A DNA stretch of 64,000 nucleotides from Promethearchaeota archaeon Loki_b32 (GCA_005223125.1 NJBH01000002.1:1-64000); one strand, 5' to 3'. Positions 36,326 to 45,995 are shown, counted from the first letter of the stretch. The notes: generated from the letters alone by a model not told the origin. A program made the numbers and translations.

Positions 36326-37846
36326 TTAATTTAATATTGATTTGCCTATTACGCTTGAGTGTGGCTTGATCCCTAGTAAATTCAATAGAGTTGGAACCAT
36401 ATCTGTTGTTTTACAATATTTTAATTCCATTTGTGGAATTTCAGGTGATCCACCGATAATGAATGGAACGATCATTGACTCTCTAAGCCCATTATCATGA
36501 GAATATGGAGAAAAACCAACAGTTTTTCCATGTTCATAATTAAAAGAATAATCTCCCAAGGTTGAGATAATAATATCGCAAGATCTTGGATTTTTAAAAT
36601 AACGAGGAATTTGATCTATAATCATTGGAAAATTAATGTGATTTGTAGCTTCTAACCATTCTTCAATCGTATGAAATTTATTATCAAGAATTCTTGCAGA
36701 TTTCTCGTTTTCATTATATCCATAAAAATCATTTCCATCAGAAGTGTATCTTGTTTTTTGTTCTTTACCAAAACCTTGATATTCAATCGTTCCATTCCTT
36801 CTTTTTCCGGAATTTTGATCTTGAAACTCAATATGAATTATTCCTTTTTCTGGCTTATTATCATCTTCTCTATAATACATAAATTTAACTCCTGGAATTT
36901 CCCATAATACTTCAAAGATATTCAGATTTTGCTTTCCGATACCACTAGGTTTAAATTTTTGCATCTGTTGAATTGTGGGATGATGATGCCAAGTATCCCC
37001 TCGAATATTAAAAAAACCAACTGAACCAAAATTACAGTCAAAATCACCTATTCCTTTGTCGGGAATGTAAGGTATCAACCCTTTTTGCTGAAAGAATGGC
37101 TCGAGATCAACATTTTTTTCAGCTTTATAATTACCATGGTCAGTTACTATAGCAACTGCGGTATCATCATAATAACCCGTTGTTTTCAATGTATTCATCA
37201 ATGATCCTAGATATTTATCACACTCTACTATTAAATTGATATAGTTAGGGTGGTCAAATCCTAATTTATGCATAATCCCATCAGTATGGGGGACATAACC
37301 AACAGTTATCAATGATACTTCTTTATTTGAAAAGTAGAAGCCAGGATTTTTAAAAGCGACTTCAATATTCTTAAAGATGGGTTCTATATTAAAAAAATGG
37401 CTAGCAAGACGAAAATAAGCTCCACGAAATAAGAAACTCGTAGAACTTAGCATATTACCATCAGGTGCTTGTTCAAAAATAGTTTTTACATTATTTCCTA
37501 TATCTTTATTAATTTTTAATAAATCATTTCTCTTTCCATAATTACGAATGAAGGGAAACTTTTTACTCGTTGATGGTGGATCCATTCTATTAAGCCAATG
37601 GTACAATGGAACAGCATTTCCTTCCTTAGGAAAATATCCTGAATAAGACCCAGTTACAATATTACCATAACAAGGAAAAGTAATAGCAGGATAAGATGTA
37701 ATGCAATTTGAACATTTTATCCCGTTTTCTGCAATTTGTGTTATATTAGGAAGCTTTCCCTCATTTATCAAACCAAATAAATGTTCAGCACGAACGGCAT
37801 CAAGAATTATTAAGATAACTTGGTTAACTTTAGCGCTACGACTCAT
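36326..37846 (-). CDS. Alkaline-phosphatase-superfamily phosphodiesterase
   Basis: A 506-residue protein of the type I phosphodiesterase/nucleotide pyrophosphatase group. Visible are a first metal Asp in ILIILDAVRAEHL, the nucleophile Thr in YPAITFPCYGNIVTGSY, HTDGIMHKLG (second Asp and His), AIVTDHGNYKAE (Asp-His) and a final His in YSHDNGLRES. Such enzymes hydrolyse phosphodiesters, nucleotides or sugar and lipid phosphates. No signal peptide is seen. It may form a two-gene unit with the alpha-mannosidase downstream. Confidence 0.82.
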   Translation of the reverse strand: MSRSAKVNQVILIILDAVRAEHLFGLINEGKLPNITQIAENGIKCSNCITSYPAITFPCYGNIVTGSYSGYFPKEGNAVPLYHWLNRMDPPSTSKKFPFIRNYGKRNDLLKINKDIGNNVKTIFEQAPDGNMLSSTSFLFRGAYFRLASHFFNIEPIFKNIEVAFKNPGFYFSNKEVSLITVGYVPHTDGIMHKLGFDHPNYINLIVECDKYLGSLMNTLKTTGYYDDTAVAIVTDHGNYKAEKNVDLEPFFQQKGLIPYIPDKGIGDFDCNFGSVGFFNIRGDTWHHHPTIQQMQKFKPSGIGKQNLNIFEVLWEIPGVKFMYYREDDNKPEKGIIHIEFQDQNSGKRRNGTIEYQGFGKEQKTRYTSDGNDFYGYNENEKSARILDNKFHTIEEWLEATNHINFPMIIDQIPRYFKNPRSCDIIISTLGDYSFNYEHGKTVGFSPYSHDNGLRESMIVPFIIGGSPEIPQMELKYCKTTDMVPTLLNLLGIKPHSSVIGKSILN

Positions 37847-37963
37847 TTTTATCTAATTATTGATAATAATTTATTTAAATTCTAAATAAAATATTGTTGT
37901 ATAGAATTTGAATTTTAATTTTTAAAGATTAGTACAAATTAAAATATACACCGTTAAGGAAAA

Positions 37964-39028
37964 ATGGAAACAGAGCATAAAGTTCATTTCAAAAATTCAT
38001 CTGATATGAGTGAGATAAAGTCAAATTCTATAGATCTGATGATAACATCTCCACCATATCCCATGATTGAGATGTGGGATGGTTTATTTTCTTCTTTAAA
38101 TGAGGAGGTTAAACAAGCCTTCGAAGAAGAGGATAGGAAAAAAGCATTTAATTTGATGCATCATGAGCTAAATAAAGTCTGGAAAGAAGTAGTTCGAGTT
38201 TTAAAATCAGGGGGAATTGCTTGCATAAATATTGGAGATGCCACAAGAAAAATAGGTAAGATATTTCAATTATTTCCTAATCATGTTAAAGTAATTAACT
38301 TTTTCCAAAATAATGACTTCATTGAATTACCTTGTATTTTATGGAGAAAGCCGACAAATAGTCCGAACAAATTCTTAGGATCTGGAATGCTCCCCCCTAA
38401 TGCCTATATTACCCTTGAACATGAATATATTTTGATTTTTAGGAAAGGTAAAAATAAACGAACTATACCCCCAAAATCAGAAAATAGATATAAAAGTGCT
38501 TTTTTTTGGGAAGAGAGGAATAAATGGTTTTCAGACGTGTGGGAGGACATAAGAGGGATTTCTCAGAATCTAAATAAAAGTAACAATAATCAAAAGAATA
38601 TAAGAAAACGATCAGCAGCCTTCCCTTTAGAAATACCTTATCGCTTAATTAATATGTTTTCCTTATATGAAGATTTGGTTTTAGACCCGTTCTGGGGAAC
38701 AGGAACAACCTCATTAGCTGCCATGATATCTGCAAGAAATTCAATTGGGTATGAAATCAATTCTAAATTCATGGGATTGTTTAAAGAAAATATGGGTAAG
38801 CTTAGAAAATTAAATAGTGAAATAAATAATAATAGATTACATCAACATCTTGAATTTATTAAGCATTATAGGAATAAGGCTAAAGATATTAAATATACCT
38901 CAGCTCACTATAAATTTCCAGTTATTACGAAACAGGAAATAGATGTCTTATTATATTCTATAAAAAATTATAGTGAAAATGAGAATAAATTTATTCTTAA
39001 CCATCAAAAATTTGAATTTGCACAATAA
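37964..39028 (+). CDS. Solitary DNA methyltransferase, probable m4C (beta class)
   Basis: A 354-residue amino-methyltransferase. Catalytic motif IV comes first (DLMITSPPYPMIEMWDG; S-P-P-Y favours N4-cytosine), then a long middle part with the target-recognition region. The AdoMet motif lies near the C-terminus (LDPFWGTGTTSLAAMISARN followed by SIGYEIN). This motif order is the beta class. No restriction endonuclease gene is adjacent, so it looks like an orphan methylase for regulation or marking, or the survivor of an R-M system. Confidence 0.87.
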   Translation: METEHKVHFKNSSDMSEIKSNSIDLMITSPPYPMIEMWDGLFSSLNEEVKQAFEEEDRKKAFNLMHHELNKVWKEVVRVLKSGGIACINIGDATRKIGKIFQLFPNHVKVINFFQNNDFIELPCILWRKPTNSPNKFLGSGMLPPNAYITLEHEYILIFRKGKNKRTIPPKSENRYKSAFFWEERNKWFSDVWEDIRGISQNLNKSNNNQKNIRKRSAAFPLEIPYRLINMFSLYEDLVLDPFWGTGTTSLAAMISARNSIGYEINSKFMGLFKENMGKLRKLNSEINNNRLHQHLEFIKHYRNKAKDIKYTSAHYKFPVITKQEIDVLLYSIKNYSENENKFILNHQKFEFAQ

Positions 39029-39080
39029 ATAGATAAATTGTTTAAATCCTTCCTCGAGCAGAGCATTCATCAAATAACTT

Positions 39081-39099
39081 TCCTTAAAAGGATTTTTTT
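39081..39099 (+). terminator. Short hairpin with T-run after the methyltransferase
   Basis: A 5-bp inverted repeat (TCCTT-AA-AAGGA) is followed at once by seven T residues, about 55 nt after the methyltransferase stop and before the convergent gene. It would serve the plus-strand gene; archaea also terminate on T-runs alone. Confidence 0.4.
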
Positions 39100-39125
39100 A
39101 TTTGAGTCATTATTTTGGATTTTTT

Positions 39126-39989
39126 TTATTCACAATCTTCTTCGGCTTGTTGGAGATTAATCTTTATAAAACCTACTTCCTGAAGATTCCTTTGTTCAGA
39201 TTTCACTGATCTATTTACTTGATGTAAATGTTTCATGGCATTATTTTTTCCTTCTTTGATATTTTCAATTAGTTCTTCTTTATTAAAACCACCAGAAATA
39301 ACAAGAGCCGTTTGAAAAGAATGATCGGGTTCTAAAGTCATAAATTCAATTTGCATAGCAGATAATATTTCTCCTTGTCCTTTATATATAGTATTTGAAA
39401 GGTTCATAGTCTTTTTATCGATTTTGAAATCTTTTGTTAGACATGTCTCGTAGTTTGTTGATTTTGATAGGGGAGAAAATCCACCATATAAACCCGTATT
39501 ATCATATTGGTAAATAACGTCATTTTCTTCATCATAGCCGGATAGATCATTATCAAAACCCGCAAGTCCATTTATATCAAAATCAAAAACAAAATACATT
39601 GAAAAATCTTTTAAGGCAAAATCTGATATGTTTTTAATTGTGAAAAAAGTATTAATATAAGGAATATGAGGTGCATTAAAGATGTCTTTGTACACACGAA
39701 CAAATTGCTTCTTTTCTAATGGAATCAATTTTGAATTTTGTTCTTGAGATAGTTTCTTAAGATACTCTGTAATATTAAAATCTAAAGTAATTCTACTAAT
39801 AGCAGTCCCCGTACGAGTATTTACCATATTGTATATCGGTGTTGGCTCGATATTTTTTAAAATAACTGGAATTGTTCCAATTTTTTTTCCTTCTAGTGTA
39901 AAGCTAAACCAAGGACCTGTTAATTCTTGTTCACTAAGATATATAAGATACTTTCCCATGTATGTCAGTTCTTTAATTGAAAATCCCAT
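39126..39989 (-). CDS. Beta-rich protein of unknown function
   Basis: A 287-residue soluble protein composed mainly of predicted strands, with acidic loops (VFDFDINGLAGFDNDLSGYD...). The run 'FFTIKNISDFALKDFSMYFV' followed by alternating strands resembles a carbohydrate-active beta-supersandwich such as the N-terminal domain of GH15-like enzymes. No catalytic domain follows, so this is only a shape resemblance. The last 50 residues are a charged helix. No signal peptide is present. Confidence 0.5.
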   Translation of the reverse strand: MGFSIKELTYMGKYLIYLSEQELTGPWFSFTLEGKKIGTIPVILKNIEPTPIYNMVNTRTGTAISRITLDFNITEYLKKLSQEQNSKLIPLEKKQFVRVYKDIFNAPHIPYINTFFTIKNISDFALKDFSMYFVFDFDINGLAGFDNDLSGYDEENDVIYQYDNTGLYGGFSPLSKSTNYETCLTKDFKIDKKTMNLSNTIYKGQGEILSAMQIEFMTLEPDHSFQTALVISGGFNKEELIENIKEGKNNAMKHLHQVNRSVKSEQRNLQEVGFIKINLQQAEEDCE

Positions 39990-40149
39990 TACATAGCCTT
40001 GAGCGTTTCAAGTTCCAACTATATCATGCCAAATAATCTTAAGTACTATTTTTTTAAACCTCCTTTAAATTATTTTAAATTCATTTATATCTTACAATAT
40101 CAATTATTTAGAAAAATGAGAATTTATAAAAATCTTTGCTTAAAAAAGA

Positions 40150-41133
40150 TTAAAGATGTTCTATTACTCTATAAGCGATATAGAGAAAAGCGTCGTTTAC
40201 ATTTTCACCAGTCAGCGCTGAAGTAATAATATAATGCATCCCTCGTTGTTTAGCAACTTCTTTCAATTCATCTTCACTTATCACTATTTCATCCACTAAA
40301 TCAGATTTATTTCCTACTATCACCATTGGAATATTTCTTGATATTGATTTTTTAATATCATTAAACCATTTCTCAACGCTACTTAGACTACCTGATCGAG
40401 TTCTGTCTACAACAATAAATGCAGCATTAGCACCATTGTAGAATTTTGCTCTATAAGGAGCCATTTGTTGCACTTGACCTCCAATATCCCAAATTATAAA
40501 ATTCATTTTAGTAGTTTCACTTAATTCCACTACTTTTTTTGAAATTTGGACGCCAATAGTAGATATATAATCTCTTGCAAATTTATTTTTTATATATCGT
40601 CTAATTAATGAGGTTTTACCAACTTTATAATCTCCAGTTAAAATTAATTTATTTGAATATTCTCCTGCTATATTAGGGAGTTGTCCTCCCCGAGTTTTTG
40701 ACAAAGCTTTTATTATTTCAGGGATTTTTGGAGACACATCCTCATTCGTCGAAAGTACTAATTCTACTTTCGATGCTATGTGTTCTGAATATACTTTTAA
40801 TTCTATATCTGTAGTTGAATGTTTTGCTACTGTTGTTAAAATTGAATTTGGACCCATTGAACTAAAAACAAATTTCTTATCCCCTGTTGATGTAATATTG
40901 AAAAAACTATCAGAAGTCCCAAATTCCGCCTTAATTCTGTCTATATAAGAATCAAGCATAGCAGAAAGCGCTCCAATTATCTCATCAGATTCTTCCTCAT
41001 TTTCTTGTTTCGATTCTGAAGCTATAATAAAACCATTTCTATCACAGATAGCTACCCCTAAAATTCCTTCTATTTCATTGAAATAATTTATTAAAATCTC
41101 TTTTAACAAACTAGCACTCGGAAGCCCTTCCAT
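40150..41133 (-). CDS. Roadblock/LC7-small GTPase fusion
   Basis: A 327-residue two-domain protein. Residues 1-125 are a Roadblock/LC7 domain (GILGVAICDRNGFIIASES, central helix IIGALSAMLDSYIDRI, then SSMGPNSILTTV). Residues 155-327 are a Ras-superfamily GTPase with G1 TGDYKVGKTSL, a G2 Thr in YISTIGVQI, G3 WDIGGQ (the Arf/Rag-like GGQ form), G4 NKSD and G5 TSA. There is no C-terminal lipidation cysteine or N-terminal glycine motif. Roadblock proteins normally regulate such GTPases in trans; here both are in one chain, suggesting built-in control or dimerisation. This is typical of Asgard archaea. Confidence 0.88.
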   Translation of the reverse strand: MEGLPSASLLKEILINYFNEIEGILGVAICDRNGFIIASESKQENEEESDEIIGALSAMLDSYIDRIKAEFGTSDSFFNITSTGDKKFVFSSMGPNSILTTVAKHSTTDIELKVYSEHIASKVELVLSTNEDVSPKIPEIIKALSKTRGGQLPNIAGEYSNKLILTGDYKVGKTSLIRRYIKNKFARDYISTIGVQISKKVVELSETTKMNFIIWDIGGQVQQMAPYRAKFYNGANAAFIVVDRTRSGSLSSVEKWFNDIKKSISRNIPMVIVGNKSDLVDEIVISEDELKEVAKQRGMHYIITSALTGENVNDAFLYIAYRVIEHL

Positions 41134-41274
41134 TAATAATCAATCTACAAATTTAAAATATTAAGAATATAATATCCCCAGATAATATAAAATTTAGGTA
41201 ATACTAAAATCATATTTGCGAACACATCACCATACCATATTATTTTTTATTTCAATTTTCTCCCTTTTTTATTT

Positions 41275-41442
41275 ATGATAGAAAATGCATCTACTGATCC
41301 AGATATTTTAAATTTTGAGGAAAATATAGCTAACATCTTAGATCGAGCAGTTAAACTCTTCAGAAGAACCAATTTAAACGAACTAGCTGAAAAATGGGAT
41401 AGAATTTTAAAAACCTATGATTCAAAAAAGAGAAATCAATAA
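41275..41442 (+). CDS. Small helical protein, 55 residues
   Basis: Hand translation of the gap gives a clean ATG-to-TAA frame (41275-41277 to 41440-41442). It has an acidic N-terminus (MIENASTDPDILNFEEN) and an amphipathic helix (LDRAVKLFRRTNLNELAEKW), then a basic tail. Composition looks coding rather than random AT-rich sequence. It is divergent from the GTPase fusion and convergent with the methyltransferase. No function was recognised. Confidence 0.45.
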   Translation: MIENASTDPDILNFEENIANILDRAVKLFRRTNLNELAEKWDRILKTYDSKKRNQ

Positions 41443-41457
41443 AATAAGAAATTAAAA

Positions 41458-43368
41458 CTATCTATTTAAAGTGTTCATATAATTCAAAATATACTTCCGA
41501 TTACTTTCTGAAATCTTATAAAGATTAAAGACTAATGTATCTATTTGTTTCTGGAGGTTCTCCAATTCACCAATGTTTTCTAAAATTGTCACCACCATTT
41601 CTATTATTTTTTTAGCTTTTTGCTTTTCCTTATCATTAATTGGTATTTTAATGGGAAAATCTTTAATTTTTTCAATCAAAATTCTTGGAAATAACTTTTT
41701 ATATGTACCAAATGATTTTATGAAAAAATAAGATAACAACATTGAATTTATTATTCCCAATAGGTAAAAATGATTGAATTCAGAGATATGTGACTGCTTG
41801 ATTTTTAAATTATAAAAAGATTGAGAAGTTAAAGATAAATTTTTTTCATATGTCGCACAAATTTTACTATTTTGGCTTAATTGTCTAATTACTATTCGAT
41901 CTTCATAGAGACTAAACTTTTTATAATTTATTCCAACTTTGGATATATCGATATACTTATATTGAGTTTTCTGATATCGTCTAATTGAGTATAAATATAA
42001 TTTGAAATTTTCTTTTAGGGCATCTTCAGGAAGGGTGTCGTAAATTATTTTTTCAATCTTTTGCTTATTTAACTGAGCATCACATACACGGCATTTTAAA
42101 AGTTTTTTAGGAACTGGTGTAAATTTTTTACAATTCTCACAATAAATTATCTCTCCTGTTTTAGTTAACTCAACTCCTCTACTTAAAATAAATTTGAATT
42201 CAGGATTATTATCTATATCCTTTAATCTAATGAAATTTTCGGTTAAGTGCTTTATTATAGAGATGTCAGTCTTATTTAAGTGGATTAGAAATTGATAGTT
42301 CCATTTTTCAATTATATCTTGTGGGATGGCCATTTCTTGATTTAATGTTTTTAAATTAATTTGATTCTCAATCCTCTCTAATTTATTAAATTCCTTTTCC
42401 AAAATTATGATTATATTCGAAACAATAGGATCATTAAATTTTGGACCCGTATGGTAAATCTCTTTAATTTTTGTTGAATTATATATATATTTCCTGATGA
42501 CTGATCGATTTGATAAAGCTAAAAGGGAGTCAGGGACAATATAACCCAAAATACCATGGTTTTTTAGAATTCTTATTCCGAGTTCTATAAAAATCTGATA
42601 ATAATCATATTGGCCATCGTTTGTCTTAAAATCGAGACTTTCAATTAATTTTCTTTGATCTTGAGGAATATCTCTAATAAATAGATAAGGAGGATTTCCT
42701 ACAACATAATTATACTTTACCGAATAGTCTATCGTTAAAGCATTAAAATTCTTGATATTAAATTGAGGTAATTGATAATTGGATTCTGATTTTCTTATTA
42801 ACTTTAAAATCTCAAAAATAACAAAATAAATATTAATTTGGCATAAAATACAGGCATTTTGATTAACATCTACTCCAACGATATTTTCATTAACTTTTGA
42901 AATTATAGCTTTAGCTTCATTTGTCGTCAATTGAGAAATTTCCTTTTTTCCATAAATTTCGAGACATCTTATTATAAGGATTCTAATTGCTTGTATAATA
43001 AAGCTCCCAGAACCGCAACTAATATCAATAATTGTTTTATCCTCTATATTGTTAGAACTATTATAGCCAATTACGCTTAAAATATAATTTACTATCGAAA
43101 TTGGAGTATAAAATTCACCCATTTTCTTTTTTTCTTTATGACTTAAAGTGTTTTCATATAATTTACTAAAAATATCATACTCTAGCCTATTTAAATTGTC
43201 ATTTACTCTGGTTGTTTCTTTAACTTTGATATTCTCTAATGAAATGAGATTTTCAAGCAATTTATTTAAAATAAGTTGGTTAGCCTGAGTAGTAGAACTA
43301 TCTTTATAGAAAAAATTTAAACTTTCAATGATTTTTTCTTTTTTTAGATATTTAATGAAATCTTGCAT
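41458..43368 (-). CDS. Eco57I/TaqI-like adenine DNA methyltransferase
   Basis: A 636-residue gamma-class N6-adenine methyltransferase. It contains GEFYTPISIVNYIL, the AdoMet motif IIDISCGSGSFIIQAIRI, GVDVNQNACIL, and motif IV YVVGNPPYLFIRDI (N-P-P-Y). A zinc ribbon (about residues 400-430, CENCKKFTPVP...CRVCDAQL) sits inside the TaqI-like specificity half. No PD-(D/E)xK nuclease motif is seen in the 90 residues before the methylase core, unlike type IIG enzymes. It therefore seems to methylate only, or to work with a nuclease encoded elsewhere. Confidence 0.8.
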   Translation of the reverse strand: MQDFIKYLKKEKIIESLNFFYKDSSTTQANQLILNKLLENLISLENIKVKETTRVNDNLNRLEYDIFSKLYENTLSHKEKKKMGEFYTPISIVNYILSVIGYNSSNNIEDKTIIDISCGSGSFIIQAIRILIIRCLEIYGKKEISQLTTNEAKAIISKVNENIVGVDVNQNACILCQINIYFVIFEILKLIRKSESNYQLPQFNIKNFNALTIDYSVKYNYVVGNPPYLFIRDIPQDQRKLIESLDFKTNDGQYDYYQIFIELGIRILKNHGILGYIVPDSLLALSNRSVIRKYIYNSTKIKEIYHTGPKFNDPIVSNIIIILEKEFNKLERIENQINLKTLNQEMAIPQDIIEKWNYQFLIHLNKTDISIIKHLTENFIRLKDIDNNPEFKFILSRGVELTKTGEIIYCENCKKFTPVPKKLLKCRVCDAQLNKQKIEKIIYDTLPEDALKENFKLYLYSIRRYQKTQYKYIDISKVGINYKKFSLYEDRIVIRQLSQNSKICATYEKNLSLTSQSFYNLKIKQSHISEFNHFYLLGIINSMLLSYFFIKSFGTYKKLFPRILIEKIKDFPIKIPINDKEKQKAKKIIEMVVTILENIGELENLQKQIDTLVFNLYKISESNRKYILNYMNTLNR

Positions 43369-43583
43369 TTGATACTAAAATTTAATCCCGTTTCTTTAAG
43401 ATTAAATTATAAGTGTATATCTTTTTTTTTATTTGTATTTTAATATAAGCAAATAAATATCGATTTTGCCTAATATAATTGAAGATACGAGAAATTGATA
43501 AACATACACCTAAAAAATGACAAATATAAATAATTATATTCTATATTTTTTTTGTTAGATTATAAGGAATTCATGAATAAATT

Positions 43584-44684
43584 ATGATTATAAATATCCT
43601 TCTGATTATAGCTTCAGTAATGATATCTATTATTGGAATTTTTTACGTTTATCTCAATCGGGAGAATTTGGGTGATACTCTATCCATAATTTTAAATATA
43701 ATCTTATTATTAATTCTGGGTATTTTTTTCCTCTCGTCATTTCTCTTATCCACAGATGTAAATTTAAATGAAGATGTTGTGTTAATTTTATGGTATATCT
43801 CAATTATTTTTTGGGTGTTTTCTATAAGTATATTGAGTGTTATTCAAAAATTTATCATTAAATTTGAAGAAAAAACTATACTTATAACAATCTTTTATTC
43901 ACTTATAATTGGAATAATTCTGGGTTTGAGTTTTCTTTCCAATTCATTTACAATAAATTTGAAGAGTGATAGTTATGAATTTATATTCCAGAATTTATTA
44001 TTACTGTACCTTCTATTAAGTTATAATATTATTATAATAATTGTAATGTGTTATAATCTCATAAGATATTTCATGAGGCTTCGTGATAGTACCTCTCAAA
44101 AAATAATAAGCATACTCACCTTTCAATTTTGTTTTCTTATTATTTTATATTCCATTTATATTATTACTCAAAATATCACTTTCAGATATCTTTATGCAGT
44201 TTTTTATCTTATAGGCGCAATTTTAGCAAGTTATTTTATAATTACTAAACCATTTCTATTTATTGAACTTACCAATAAAATTCATGACTTCATTATCTTC
44301 CATAGAAGTGGAATTCTTTTGTATTCATATAATTTCGAAACTGGACAAGAAACTGATGAATCTCTCTTAAAAGGATCAATTCTTATTGGGATTAATCACA
44401 TTCTTTCTAATTTTATTGATAAAAAAGATCAGTTAAATCTTATTAAAATGAAGAATAGGGATATTATTCTTGAATATGACAATACTCATGGTTATGCACT
44501 TTTATTAACTGCTAATCATAAAAACAAATTTATAGATAAAGCAGTCAATAGCTTTATGACAAAATTTACTTCATTAAATGGAGAAAAATTGAAAAATTTA
44601 AATGGGTTAATTGATGTTTCAGAATTTAGGAATGCAAAGGAAATTATTATAGAAAATTTTGAACCTTTTATTAAAAAAAAATAA
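43584..44684 (+). CDS. Seven-span membrane protein with C-terminal longin-like domain (copy 1)
   Basis: A 366-residue protein. About seven hydrophobic spans fill residues 1-225 (IINILLIIASVMISIIGIFY; IILNIILLLILGIFFL; VLILWYISIIFWVFSISIL; ILITIFYSLIIGIILG; and three more). Residues 230-366 form a soluble domain: strands IHDFIIFHRSGILLYSYNF, a long helix (SILIGINHILSNFID), strands (RDIILEYDNTHGYALLLTAN) and C-terminal helices. This order fits the longin fold and resembles the lone longin at 30393-30779. An odd number of spans puts the longin in the cytosol with the N-terminus outside, like sensor 7TM domains of histidine kinases. The neighbour at 44877 is a paralog. Function unknown. Confidence 0.75.
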   Translation: MIINILLIIASVMISIIGIFYVYLNRENLGDTLSIILNIILLLILGIFFLSSFLLSTDVNLNEDVVLILWYISIIFWVFSISILSVIQKFIIKFEEKTILITIFYSLIIGIILGLSFLSNSFTINLKSDSYEFIFQNLLLLYLLLSYNIIIIIVMCYNLIRYFMRLRDSTSQKIISILTFQFCFLIILYSIYIITQNITFRYLYAVFYLIGAILASYFIITKPFLFIELTNKIHDFIIFHRSGILLYSYNFETGQETDESLLKGSILIGINHILSNFIDKKDQLNLIKMKNRDIILEYDNTHGYALLLTANHKNKFIDKAVNSFMTKFTSLNGEKLKNLNGLIDVSEFRNAKEIIIENFEPFIKKK

Positions 44685-44876
44685 AGTATTTAAAAAGAAA
44701 ACATCAATGATAATTAGATTTTAGTTTCGTTGATTAAATCTGCTTTTTTGACACTTAATTAAAATAAAAAAAATTATATTTATGACCATATGTTCATATT
44801 CAATAAGGCTAATATATTTTTAATGAAATCACATAAATTATAGAATAAAATAAAGTACTTTTATTAAATTCAAATT

Positions 44877-45995
44877 ATGGCGGAGACTCTATTAATAGCA
44901 CCAATAATAATTGGATATATTTTCATTTTATGTGTAAGTGTTTATACCTTAACTTCTATATTAATTCACCATCAAAAGTATGGAGTAAAATTAACTGTAA
45001 TTCTAAATTTCTTAGCGATTTTTAATGCTGTTATGATTTATTCAACAATTTACTTCATTTCTGTCATCTTCTTCTATACTGAAGGTACTAACATTCTATT
45101 ATGGAAATTTTCTCTTATTTCTGGTTTTATTGGCTTAATTCTGATCTCTTTAATTTATGCTTTCTTAAAGGAATTTAAGAAAGTTCCATATTTCCCCTTT
45201 TTGTACTTCATGATCCTTTTTGGATTATTAATTGGTTCTTTTTTTATGCCTAATTCGGTCCAAGTTTCCATAATTTCAGATATTTCAATAATAAATTATA
45301 CATTTAATTTTATGACAGGGTTGATTATTAGCATTTTTCAATCTTCTTTTGTTATCTATTTTTTCTTCCTTTGTTACAATATATATAAAAAGGCAAGGGA
45401 TAAAGCAGCTCTGAAAGGTTTAATTATTAATTCCTTTATATTAGCATTTCCTATTTTAATGTACGTTTTTTATATTGCGACCCAAGTGTGGGTTTTTAGA
45501 GAATTACATATTTTTTCTTTATGGATTAATATCACATCAATGTGCTTCATAATAGTAAAGAAACCTGAGATTTTTTCTGAATTGACAAATAAAATATATT
45601 ATATCAACATTTACCATAAATCAGGAATATTACTGTTTTCTTACAAATTTAAAACTTCTAATAATGAGGTTGATTCAACTATATGGGGAAATATACTTAT
45701 TGGAATTAACCATATTCTCTCTGAATTTGTAGATACAAAAGACCAAATTGAAGTTCTTCAAACTGAAAATTCAGATATCATAGTGAATTACGATAACTTT
45801 GGATTTGCTGTAGTTTTAATAACCAATCATAAAAATGCGATTTTGAAAAAATTAATGGATAATTTTGCCAAAGAATTTCGTGGTAAGTATAAAAACGAAT
45901 TAACTGAAATCCAAGATCTTAATAAATTAATTAATGTCTCAGAATTCAAAGAAACAAAAGATATTATAGAAAAAAATTTCCAAATATATCTATGA
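44877..45995 (+). CDS. Seven-span membrane protein with C-terminal longin-like domain (copy 2)
   Basis: A 372-residue paralog of the preceding gene with the same architecture: about seven spans over residues 1-230 (LIAPIIIGYIFILCVSVYTL; LTVILNFLAIFNAVMIY; and others), then a cytosolic domain. Shared blocks are ELTNKIxxxxIxHxSGILLxSYxF, ILIGINHILS, VSEF..xK+II+.NF, all at equal spacing. The membrane halves have diverged more than the soluble halves, as expected if the membrane part senses different things while the longin part engages a common partner. The two genes are 190 nt apart, so they are not clearly one transcript. Confidence 0.75.
   Translation: MAETLLIAPIIIGYIFILCVSVYTLTSILIHHQKYGVKLTVILNFLAIFNAVMIYSTIYFISVIFFYTEGTNILLWKFSLISGFIGLILISLIYAFLKEFKKVPYFPFLYFMILFGLLIGSFFMPNSVQVSIISDISIINYTFNFMTGLIISIFQSSFVIYFFFLCYNIYKKARDKAALKGLIINSFILAFPILMYVFYIATQVWVFRELHIFSLWINITSMCFIIVKKPEIFSELTNKIYYINIYHKSGILLFSYKFKTSNNEVDSTIWGNILIGINHILSEFVDTKDQIEVLQTENSDIIVNYDNFGFAVVLITNHKNAILKKLMDNFAKEFRGKYKNELTEIQDLNKLINVSEFKETKDIIEKNFQIYL

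Noticed and set aside
36671-36907. Plus-strand frames inside the phosphodiesterase gene
   Set aside because: Hydrophobic antisense shadow of an AT-rich coding region.
39126-39989. Glycoside hydrolase assignment for the beta-rich protein
   Set aside because: Only strand patterns resemble GH15 N-terminal domains; no catalytic domain or residues are visible.
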